Shown here piece after piece: positions 18,184-27,540 of a stretch of 27,743 nucleotides of DNA. This DNA comes from Seison nebaliae (Eukaryota > Rotifera > Pararotatoria > Seisonacea > Seisonidae), in assembly GCA_023231475.1 (NCBI GenBank), contig JALJEE010000139.1:1-27743 (forward strand), in the 5' to 3' direction. The stretch's first letter is position 1. Every line of letters starts with the position of its first letter. The notes under the pieces are model-generated. The model was not told the DNA's origin and did not search any database. It was given only the letters and a program-made list of their open reading frames with translations. The translations under genes and the position numbers were made by a program.

Positions 18184-19692
18184 ATGAGAAAATTGGGTAT
18201 AATAATATTAGTAGGTATATCGTTCATTGGATGGGCTTCTGCCATATTGCGACAGAATGTATTGTTAGGTGGTACGTACACTCTGTTTTGTAAAAAGTTT
18301 AAAGTGAAATATGTTGATCTACCGAAAATTTGTAACGGAAGCACTTATGCAAAAGTACTATTTAGCTGTTACATCTTTAATCAGTTTTGTATAATAAATT
18401 ATTTTAACAATTAGTAAAAAAGTATTATATAATACAGAACACTACGAAGATGATTTTAAAAGATGATGTTAGTTTCCACCCCAATTAGATTGAATGGAAT
18501 GATTTATTTAAAAAATAGCCAGGAGGTTGTTACGATGCATCAACACAGACGTACGTCATGGAATTCGTTGAAGGAGAATATCCTATTTATAGCAGGTTTG
18601 GCAAGTTCATAAATGTAGCAAATATATCATTCTTTTCAAACTAGATGTAAAACGGCAGGATTTAATGCGGATCAATTGAATATGTGCTTAGTTCGATTTT
18701 CATTCGAATAGAGATTAAATTATTTAATTTTAAGGGAGAAGATATTAAAGAATCAAAAAACACTGCGGTGTTGAAAGAAAAGACTCTTAACCTAAAACAG
18801 CATGCAGCTACAAAGGAACCGTTCATCTTATGTGATGCCATATTAAACGGGAAAAAAATACGGGTTGAGGTGTATAAAGATAGAACTCATGCATATAGTT
18901 AATTTTATTTTATTAGTCTCTTACTTCGTCTCTTCAATTTTTCGTGAATTAATTTCCCAGTCAAATTTGGTTTATTTGTAGACTAAAAATTTCACAAATC
19001 CCAAAAATAATCTTTAAAATAATTCGACCCTATTCTTTTTATTATTAGAAACGGGTGACGAAAACAATATGGTTAAGCACAAATCCGACTTAAAATCAAC
19101 TTTATCAACGAAATCTACATCGCCTACAACACCTAAAGGACGACATACAACACCGTCATCATCCCTAACTAAACGATTATCAACTGATAAAGGAAAAAAT
19201 GATAATTCGAATCAAAACGAAGGAGATTCAGATACAACTGCTGTACGGACTGAAGGTATCTTATTTCTTTATCTGGTAAATTAAACATTCATTCTTTTAG
19301 GTATGGGTGAGGAGGATGGTTTGAATGGCTTCATAGAAACATTCACCGAGACGAACGGTTACTATTTAGAATATTTTTTGAATTATATTATTTTTTTGAA
19401 TCTATATTTAGGGAAATCTGTCGCAATTATCATCAGTGTGATAATACTCATCCTACTTTTGGCTATAGTCGCTGCATTAGTATGGTGGTTCTTCTATAAA
19501 AAGAAGGCTAAACATACTATCGTAAAAGTAAAAAAAAAGTTATTGAACAATTTTTAAGTACTAAATTCCTATCTTAATCTTCCAAATAGAACATTGGAAG
19601 GTCTTGAAAACCGTAGTAAAGTCGCACTTAACGAAAATGAACGCACGGGTGATAAAACAAAATCGTTAGACGAAGCGAATCCAAAAGCTTAA
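18184..19692 (+). CDS. Gene B: orphan type I membrane protein, paralogue of gene A
   Basis: My splicing model is exons 18184-18354, 18438-18467, 18519-18595, 18645-18690, 18735-18897, 19049-19255, 19301-19357, 19412-19538 and 19590-19692, giving 326 aa. Residues 1-20 are a signal peptide ending GWASA. Cysteines at 36, 50, 71, 94, 107 and 141 are spaced 14, 21, 23, 13 and 34, against 14, 28, 23, 13 and 33 in gene A. A Ser/Thr/Lys-rich stalk covers about 170-230 and could be O-glycosylated. The membrane helix is at about 253-279, followed by KKKAK and a short charged tail. Two introns flanking the juxtamembrane segment are absent from gene A. Introns are 44-151 nt, and six of eight donors begin GTT. 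An ATTAAA lies 40 nt after the stop. No known family is recognised. Confidence 0.82.
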
Positions 19693-20170
19693 GCACATAA
19701 CATAATTTAACTTAAATTTTTAATTTAATTCATTAAACTATTTGTGTTTAATTCTAACTTAACAATTGTAGTAAGTTGTTTATTCTAATTTTTTCATCTC
19801 AAATTTAAATTGCCAAATCGTAAGAAATTCGTCTTTCAACAATTTTTATCAATTAGAGACTCGAGTTTTTTTAGCGCATTAATACATAATATAATTTCTA
19901 ATTTAGAAAAGAGCTTAAATTTCAAGAATCTTCTTCAAATAGATTCGAACAATCGAATAAAAGTTTATTAGAGATTAAAATAAAAATTATTATTCTTAAA
20001 GTTTTCGACTATTTAAGCCGAGGAATTTAAATATGAGAAAAATAATTATATATTTTCGCAGGAATTCATTCAAGTTGACTAGAATGATTAAATAAAAATA
20101 TGTAGAAGGAAATTGTCAATAGTTTTCCATACGTTGACATTTGTTTGAAGTCTTTTAGAAGATTGTCCAA
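19693..20170. other. Gene B 3' flank and SRA1 upstream region
   Basis: No gene was seen. ATTAAA (19732-19737) is the likely poly(A) signal of gene B. GTCTTTTAG ends at 20158, 12 nt before the SRA1 start codon, and resembles a splice acceptor. Confidence 0.5.
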
Positions 20171-20656
20171 ATGACGACGAAACAAGATGTTATAAATCAG
20201 GATCAAGACATGATACCTGGTTCGAAGCAACCGATAGCGATGTTGGGAGGATGGAATGATCCTCCAGCCACATTATTCCATCAGAATTCATCGAATTCGT
20301 TGAAGCGATTGGATGATAATTGTGGGGGCGGCGAGTTATTGAATGAAGAAAAAAATAATCAGAAAACGAAAAACATCAATGAGATAATGAAAGAATTAAA
20401 TGGAAAGTTGAGTAGTGTATCGAATCCGACAGCTGAGCAATTTATCAAAACGAAATTATCGAAAATCGAAGAAGATTGGAGGAATAAGAAGTTTAATGAC
20501 GATATTAAATTACATTTATCTCTTTTTGTCGATTCGTTAAATGAATCGAATTGGTCTGAAGCATTCCAACAAATTCAGGAACTGAGTAAATATCAGGACA
20601 TTGTAAAGAATTGGTTATTGGCGTTAAGAAAATTGAAAACGGAATTGAATAAATAA
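20171..20656 (+). CDS. SRA1: SRA1-domain protein (steroid receptor RNA activator protein)
   Basis: This is a homologue of SRAP, the protein product of the SRA1 locus, a small helical protein linked to transcription and RNA binding in animals. It is one exon of 161 residues (human about 224-236). The N-terminal signature GGWNDPP is at residues 26-32. After a low-complexity linker, residues about 75-160 form the SRA1 helical bundle, with a run of helices matching the human C-terminal domain in spacing (TAEQFIKTKLSKIEEDWRN, then LHLSLFVDSLNESNW, then the final KNWLLALRKLK helix). It is tail-to-tail with NUBP1, with 65 bp between the stops. The only AATAAA downstream (20710-20715) is seven bases from the NUBP1 stop, so the SRA1 3' end likely overlaps NUBP1. 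Confidence 0.85.
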   Translation: MTTKQDVINQDQDMIPGSKQPIAMLGGWNDPPATLFHQNSSNSLKRLDDNCGGGELLNEEKNNQKTKNINEIMKELNGKLSSVSNPTAEQFIKTKLSKIEEDWRNKKFNDDIKLHLSLFVDSLNESNWSEAFQQIQELSKYQDIVKNWLLALRKLKTELNK

Positions 20657-20721
20657 TTTCGTGAAAAATAACTCTTTATTTTCTTACATTCTCATTTGTT
20701 TCGATTTTAAATAAATTTATT

Positions 20722-21672
20722 TTATTTGAAATAATTAAAAATTTTTACACAAATTCCATCAATGCCTTCAATGAATGATTGATCGATGGACTTGAATTTC
20801 TCCAACAATTTCCCTTCATCGCAAAAGATCATGAGTGATCTCCTCATGGGAATTGTGGTGACTAAATCGATTTTTCTTTCCGTGCACATTTCGTGCACTG
20901 ATCCACTATTTGGAGTGAAGTAACAATTCTCTCCATTACAATGTTCGCATTGGAACGATGCCATATTGACGACTAATCCGAGAGAATGGAGAGACGTAGT
21001 TTTGCAGAAACTAATCTCTTTTCTCACATCAATTAACGATAATTGTTGTGGTGTTGTCACCAGAATCGACGTGACGTTATTCATTTCTTTCAAATAAGTG
21101 ATGATACTCAAATGTTCATCACTCGTTCCTGGTGGTGTATCGATAATTAAATAATCAATTTTTTCCTCTTCCTCATTCTCCAACCAATCCACATTCAAAA
21201 GAAATTGTTTAATTAACATATTCTTCTTTGGTCCTCGCCAAATGACCGCGTCATCTTTTGATGGTAACAAAAAACCGATTGACATCAATAATAAATTATC
21301 GGAAACTGTCACCGGTGACCAGCCACTATTACTCGTATGAACGGACTCATCTTCACAACCGAAAATTTTTGGTTGACTCGGTCCACAAATATCGATATCG
21401 AGCAATGCCACTTTCTTCTCATATTCTTCACTCAATCTCACTGCTAATGACGCAGCAACACTCGATTTGCCCACTCCTCCTTTCCCCGAAAGTATTAGAA
21501 CAACATTCTTCACTGATCCCTTCAATTTATCTCCAATTATTCGGATATTCGGATCAACTTCTATTTCGCCACTTTGACACAATTTCGCGTTTGGACATCC
21601 TTTACACGGCTCTTCATTTCCCGCGTTGCTACTCTTTGGTCCAGGACAATTGGAGGGTGTGATGGAATCCAT
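20722..21672 (-). CDS. NUBP1: Cytosolic Fe-S cluster assembly factor NUBP1/Nbp35
   Basis: This is a P-loop ATPase scaffold that, with its partner NUBP2/Cfd1, builds and hands over 4Fe-4S clusters in the cytosolic CIA pathway. It is one exon. I start at Met 21672 because MDSITPSNCPGP matches the NUBP1 N-terminus, while the 16 upstream in-frame residues are hydrophobic and unconserved. This gives 316 aa, the usual length. The N-terminal cluster ligands are Cys 9, 23, 26 and 32, which distinguish NUBP1 from NUBP2. Walker A is GKGGVGKS (63-70), followed by ALLDIDICGPS, GWSPV, the WRGPKK segment and DTPPGTSDEHL. The bridging CEHC motif lies near residue 242. Minus-strand AATAAA is at the complement of 20675-20680. 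The start is 144 bp from that of EFL1 in head-to-head orientation. Confidence 0.97.
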   Translation of the reverse strand: MDSITPSNCPGPKSSNAGNEEPCKGCPNAKLCQSGEIEVDPNIRIIGDKLKGSVKNVVLILSGKGGVGKSSVAASLAVRLSEEYEKKVALLDIDICGPSQPKIFGCEDESVHTSNSGWSPVTVSDNLLLMSIGFLLPSKDDAVIWRGPKKNMLIKQFLLNVDWLENEEEEKIDYLIIDTPPGTSDEHLSIITYLKEMNNVTSILVTTPQQLSLIDVRKEISFCKTTSLHSLGLVVNMASFQCEHCNGENCYFTPNSGSVHEMCTERKIDLVTTIPMRRSLMIFCDEGKLLEKFKSIDQSFIEGIDGICVKIFNYFK

Positions 21673-21816
21673 TTTGACGGAAATGATGAAAAATGAGAAA
21701 TTTATGAATTCAAAAAACAAATATCTTCTTTCAATTTCTGACTGATATGATAATTGTTAACTTATCATCAATCTAAATCGAGAGCTTTTGAGAAATTTCT
21801 TGGTCAATTCCAAAAG
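21673..21816. promoter_or_regulatory. Shared NUBP1-EFL1 intergenic promoter
   Basis: The 144 bp between two divergent start codons must hold both 5' UTRs and both promoters. No TATA box is evident for either gene. The sequence CAAAAG directly precedes the EFL1 ATG. Confidence 0.65.
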
Positions 21817-24800
21817 ATGGAAAAAAGTTCGATTCGAAACGTCTGCATTTTAGCACATGTCGATCATGGTTAGAATATTTCTATAATCTAATTTCAACAT
21901 TTAATTCAATAGGAAAAACAACCATTGCTGATACTTTAATTGCGTCGACTGGAATTATTTCAAAAAAATCTTCTGGAAAAGTTTTTTTTTTTTTGAAATT
22001 TTTAAAAATTTTTAAAACTTTCCTTTTATGATTAACAGCTGCGTTATTTGGATTATCGACAAGATGAACAGGAGAGGAAGATTACTATGAAATCATGTTG
22101 TATTCAATTGTCGTGTGAGAATTCGGAAAATGAAAAATTTCTGATAAATCTCATCGATTCACCTGGACATGTCGATTTTTCGGGGGAAGTCAGTTGCGCC
22201 GTTCGATTATGTGATGGAGCATTATTGGTGGTGGATGTGGTTGAAGGATTATGTCCACAAGTTTCTCTCATCTTTTTTTTTTGAATGAAATTTATTAGAT
22301 ATAGACGAAAGCGACAATTTTAGCAGCTCATAATGAGAATATTCGATTGATTTTAGTTTTGAATAAAATCGATCGATTCATCACCGAACTCAAATTGACA
22401 ATTGAAGAAGCATCAATTCGTTTCTATCAATTGATTCAAGAGTTTCCTTTTTATAATTCTTATAATGATAATTATTATTATTATTTATTTATTTGTTTTT
22501 ATAATTTAAATTTGATTTATTGAATGAAAGAATTAATGCATTTATTGCACAACAATTTCTTGAAAAGAATCTACAAAAGAATGAAAATGAGGAAGAGATT
22601 GAAGATTATTTTTTGCCAATAAAAAATAATGTTGTTTTCGCTTCAGCCATCGATGGATGGGCATTCACGTTAGAAATAATTAATTCTTTATTAAAATATT
22701 CATTTGTTCATTTATAGAATGGAAGAATTTGCTCAATTTTATCAAGATAAATTGAAATTTAATCGACAAATTCTTCATAAAACTTTATGGGGAGATTTCT
22801 ACATTGATAAGAAGACGAAGAAGATTATGAAGAATGCTCATGTTACTCATGCTCTTAATGAATATCTTAATAATTTAATGGTAATAGGCGAAGAAGAAGA
22901 TGACATTATTCGAGACATTAATTTTGAAACCGATTTGGACTGTTTACCAAAAATTGGAAGAGAAGTTTTAAAAAAATTTCAAATTTCAAATTTATAATTT
23001 GATGATTGTAGAAATATGAAATCTGTTAGGAAGATGATTAGTATATTGAATTTATCATTGAAACGACGTGACTTCCTCTCAATCGGTTTACCAGAAGAAG
23101 AAGATTTTGATATGAGTAAATTAACGGCGTCGAAATCAGTTTGGAAACCTGATTGTCGTTTAGTTATCCAGACGATTATCGGCAATTGGATTCCCATCGG
23201 AAAAGTGTTAACTGATCGAATTTATTCAATTTTACCATCACCTCATGAAATGTTACATCAACGATTGGAAACGATCGGATGTGAGAATGATGATATGATT
23301 AGTTACGTCTCCAAAATGATAGCGATGACGAGAAGTGAATGTGAAATGAAAGACGAAAAAAGAACGACAATGAATTTAATGAATGAATTGAATGAAGAAG
23401 AGAAATTGAAAGAACGAAATGAGATAATAGAAAGACGGAAAAAAATGAGAAAATTTGATGCATTGAATCGTCAAAATGATAATGATGATGATGATGATGA
23501 TGGAAATGATGAAAAATTAGAAAATGGAAATGAAGATGAAGATCTTGTATTTTTAGCATTTACTCGCGTCTTCCAAGGAAGTATGAAAGTGGGAGATTTA
23601 ATTTTCTCTTTACATCCATCTTATGATGAGGAGAAAGGAAAAGAATTTATGAAAAAATTAAAAGAAAAAATGAAATTTAAAGGAGATCATTTTTTCCATG
23701 AATTTTCAATTTTTTATCGTAACGGAAAAATTGTTAATGAAGAAGAAACTGATGGAGATGATGATATCATCAAAATTAAATTTCCACCAGGTCTCTCTGT
23801 GGGATATGTTCAATCATTGTTCATGATGATCGGAAAAGATTTGCGACGAGTCGATCAAGTACAGACTGGTGACGTTTGTGCTATTGGTGGATTAGATGAG
23901 ATTATTCTGAGAGAATCGACAATTACTAATTCGTTATTAGTCAATGCATTTCCAGATCCATTCCAAAGATGTTTGACTACCACCGCTATCGTAAAAGTGG
24001 CATTGGAAGCAGAAAATCCGACGGAAAATATTAAATTATTTAAAGGAATGAAATTATTGGCACAATCAGATCCTGGAGTACAATTAGAATCGTTGAATAC
24101 GGGAGAGAATATTCTTTGTACGTCTGGTGAGATCCATTTGGAGAAATGTATGGAAGATTTAAGAAAGAGATTTGCAAAACTTGCGTTTCATGTGTCGAAA
24201 CCGGTCGTGCCATTTCGTGAGACGATAATCGAACCAAATAAAATCGATATGACAAATGAAATGATCGACGACGCTAATCCTCGAACGATTACAACAACAC
24301 CAGCATGGCAATTCGTTCAACAATCAACTTTCACTAATGACATGAATGATGGTGAGAAATCGGAAATGAATAACGATACAATTGAAAATTTACGAATAAT
24401 CGATAACGGAATGGTGGAGATGGTGACGGCCGATCGACATGTTAAATTATTAATAAAAATTCATCCACTCCCAACGGAAATATGTGATGAATTAAATGAA
24501 TCGAATTCAAATGGAGAGAAATTAATCGAAGAATTTTCAAATTATTTAGAAGGAAATAAAAATTTGAAATGTCAATTATTTCCATCAATCATTGATGATT
24601 TGAAGAATCATTATGTATCATTCGGTCCTGATTTGAAGAATCCAGTGAATGTTTTCGTCTATCAATTGAGTGAAAAAGAGAATGATAATCAACGATTATT
24701 TAATCGATATAAAACGGCCATATCTTATGGATTTCAATTAGTTTGTCGTGGTGGACCACTCGCTCAAGAACCGTTATATGGTTGTTTATTTCATTTGGAA

Positions 24801-25349
24801 TCGATTGAATTACTCGAATCATTTGAGAAAATCGGATTAATGAAAACTTATTTCTTCGGACAATTGGTAACGGCGGTGAAGAATGGATGTAGCGCAGCGT
24901 TGATGAGTCACCATCGTCGATTGATGGTGGCGATGTACAAATGTCCAATCCGATGTGAAATGTTCGCGTTAAGTAAATTACATGCGGTTGTAGGTAAGAG
25001 AAGAGGAAAAATCATCGAAGAAGATATCGTTAATGGAACGGAAGTTTTCGATGTAGTAGTTCAATTGCCGATTGTTGAAAGTTTCGGATTTTTCGACGAA
25101 TTAAGAAAACGAACTGCTGGTCTCGTAACTACTCCACAATTAATCTTCTCTCATTGGGAATGTGTTCCGATGGATCCATTTTGGGAACCATCGACAGAAG
25201 AGGAATATAACCGTTGGGGAGATAAAGCAGATTTCCAGAATATTGCCACTCAATACATGAACCAGATAAGGAGAAGGAAAGGATTGAGAGTGTGGGAGAA
25301 ATTAGTGGACTCAGCAGAAAAACAACGAACTTTAGGAAAGAATAAATAA
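21817..25349 (+). CDS. EFL1: Elongation factor-like GTPase 1 (EFL1/Ria1), 60S maturation
   Basis: This EF-2-like GTPase works with SBDS to release eIF6 from late cytoplasmic 60S subunits. Exons are 21817-21868, 21913-21980, 22039-22260, 22305-22441, 22531-22668, 22718-22964 and about 23034-25349. Introns 1-5 are 44, 58, 44, 89 and 49 nt, all with GTT donors. The G motifs are AHVDHGKTT (13-21), [19 protein letters not shown] (G2 region), DSPGHVDF (80-87), NKID (134-137) and ASAIDGW. An acidic, Lys-rich insert interrupts the domain II region. The C-terminus [10 protein letters not shown] matches the family end. Length is about 1059 aa (human 1120). The exon 6/7 junction is unclear: both sides are in one frame but a TAA stands at 22995-22997. 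I removed it with a 69-nt intron. AATAAA overlaps the final Asn-Lys codons. Confidence 0.92.
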
Positions 25350-25421
25350 TTTTTTCAAAAAATTTCCATAGATATTTCATTCATTTTCAAAATCTTTTTC
25401 CCTCTATTTCACAGAGTTGTT

Positions 25422-26218
25422 ATGTCTCTTCAATTATTAGGGGGTTGGGGGAAATGTGTCAAATTGACGAGGACGAATTTGTTCAGTCAAACAACATCCT
25501 GTCCATTTAGTTTATCGTCATATGTTGGATTGAAGACGAAAGATAAAGATAAAATGAGTAGATTGTCTGTACGAGAGATACTGAATGAAGACGGAATGAA
25601 ATTGAACAAATCACAAACAGAAATTCCATCAATACTCACTAAAATTGATGACGACTTGTTTCCTATTTTTCTATTTTATCATTAAAATTTTCCTATTTTC
25701 TTACTTCAGATTAAAACAACCAGTTCGATCAAGTTTAGTTGATTTTAAAGTGAATAATATCGCTTATCGACAATTACCAATCGTTCATGTTAAGGCAACA
25801 AGAAATAATACACTCTTCACTCTAGTAGATCATAAGGGTATTCCACTCTACTCAATTTCATGTGTTAATTCTCTTTTCTCACTCATATTTATTGGAATGA
25901 CGATTATTTTAGGGTTGTGTCGGTTTCCGAAATGCCAAAAAAGGTACTACTGTAGCGGCTCAAACAACTGCTGCTAAATTAGCAGAAATTTTAACGAAAC
26001 GAGGAATAGTCGACGTCAGATTTACTATCAAAGGAGTTGGACCAGGTAGAATGGTTTATCATTCTCATTTCATAATTCAAATGTAAAATATATACTTTTT
26101 GTAGACAGCGGCTAAGTCATTGGCAACTAACGGAGTGAACATTATATCAATTAGCGATCGTACACCAGATCCGCCTCCCTTTAATTTGAAACGACCAAGA
26201 AAACAAAGAAGATTATAA
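25422..26218 (+). CDS. MRPS11: Mitochondrial ribosomal protein uS11m (MRPS11)
   Basis: This is a small-subunit protein of the mitochondrial ribosome, at the platform near the decoding site. Exons are 25422-25657, 25710-25863, 25913-26053 and 26105-26218, joined in phase, giving 214 aa (human 194). Introns are 52, 49 and 51 nt with donors GTTTCC, GTTAAT and GTTTAT. The N-terminal ~70 residues are basic and Ser/Thr-rich, consistent with a mitochondrial presequence. The uS11 domain runs from about residue 95: LPIVHVKATRNNT, YSISCGCVGFRNAKKGT, VAAQTTAAKLAE, FTIKGVGPGR, then NIISISDRTPDPPP and a basic Arg/Lys tail ending Arg-Arg-Leu. It starts 72 bp after EFL1 on the same strand, with an acceptor-like CTCTATTTCACAG seven bases before the ATG. 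No canonical AATAAA follows nearby. Confidence 0.95.
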
Positions 26219-26547
26219 ATATATTGAATGTTTGTTTCCGTATGAAATTTTTCTCTTGGAAAAATGTTGAAGATGAGAATAATTTTAAAAATGTTCAAAC
26301 AGCCACTATCTTCCCCATAATACTAATATTAAAAATTATTATTCTCAATATTATTTTTATACACCCACTAGGAAAATCATAACGTTTTTAAAAATTTTCC
26401 AATTTTTACAACCAAAACATTAAATCGAAGTTGAGTTATAAACTTGAACACACATTTGTTATTCTTCGTCTGTGTTGACGAAGCGGTATCCGGATTGATA
26501 TCACAACCGTTTGATTTTCCTCTCAAGAAGAACATTTCTCCACTCTT
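26219..26547. other. MRPS11 3' flank, no further gene
   Basis: It contains the MRPS11 3' UTR. A 62-aa minus-strand frame at 26377-26565 has reasonable composition but no supporting signal. Confidence 0.45.
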
Positions 26548-26616
26548 ATTTTGGACAGTTCTCAACCATATAAATATTATTTTGAACAGTTCTCAACCTG
26601 TTTAATAATATTTTGG
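26548..26616. repeat. 31-nt tandem repeat, ~2.2 copies
   Basis: ATTTTGGACAGTTCTCAACC (26548) recurs as ATTTTGAACAGTTCTCAACC (26579), and the start ATTTTGG appears again at 26610, exactly 31 nt apart each time. Confidence 0.8.
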
Positions 26617-27540
26617 TAGGCCTTGCATAAAATTATATTGAGATAAAAATAAAAAGGAACATTAAAACAGATATCTATAAGAATTAGATTAATCTTAAGA
26701 TATTTTAATTACGATTAAGAAATTTATGAGATAAATATGGGTGAGGAAATTTCCGTTGACAATTGAAACAGACAATTGGTTGGATTCTAGGAAAATTTAC
26801 CCCAAAAATTTAGAAATTTTTTATAAATGCCTTAATTAGATGGATATACAGGTCTATTCAAAAGTAATCGGACAAAAATTTTTTTAAAAAAAATGCTTAT
26901 AACTTTCGTCAAATAGCAGTACAGACGTAGGGGTGCATACCGTTAGATAGCCATGTTCAAGCTCTTTTTAATAGTCTTAAGTTCGGGAAAAATAAATGTA
27001 AAATTCGGTGTAAACTAATCCATTAATTAACAAACCTCATTTTTCTCTCTTTTTCAGATTCGAACATCACATTTTAGGTCGATAAATTTCAAGAATAACT
27101 AACTTTAAGTAAAATATTCTATTCTAAAACTTTAAGTGATACAGAATATTAAAAAAAAAATTTCAATATCCAATAATTACGTAATTATTGAACATTGTTC
27201 GAAAAAGGTTTTTTTGCATTATCTAAGAAATTTTACTTGGTTGAAAAATTTACATTACCCTATCTTCTTCAGCATCATCGATAATCCAGAAATACATATT
27301 CTTATTACAATTGGTAACAGAAAACTATATTTTTTTTTGCACTTTTTGTGCAAATCTTTAAGGGCTTAGCAGGGTATCGCTGATATCTTATTTTATAAAA
27401 TAGATCGTAAATTGATCATCAATTATCATATCAATAACGTCGATATTCTTCTTTTTATGGATAAAAGTATCAGAAACATTTACTTTAGTACTATTTTTAG
27501 TACTTTTTAGTCAAAAGTAAAATTTAGTTAGTAATATTCG
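26617..27540. other. Intergenic, no gene seen
   Basis: This AT-rich DNA includes the transposon-end-like motif at 26847-26905. A plus-strand 77-aa frame at 27136-27369 has only AT-driven composition. The last ~100 bases are the 3' flank of the gene cut by the window end. Confidence 0.5.
26847..26905 (+). mobile_element. Possible Tc1/mariner-type terminal relic
   Basis: TACAGGTCTATTCAAAAGTAATCGGACA followed by an A/T-rich stretch and TTATAACTT parallels the motif at 9263-9312. No transposase frame or inverted partner is found before the window end. The call rests on the shared layout and the general look of Tc1/mariner ends. Confidence 0.38.

Noticed and set aside
21258-21662. 134-aa plus-strand open frame
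   Set aside because: Antisense shadow of NUBP1, including its Walker A region.
26377-26565. 62-aa minus-strand frame
   Set aside because: Composition is acceptable but the start lies in a 31-nt tandem repeat and there is no splice or poly(A) signal.
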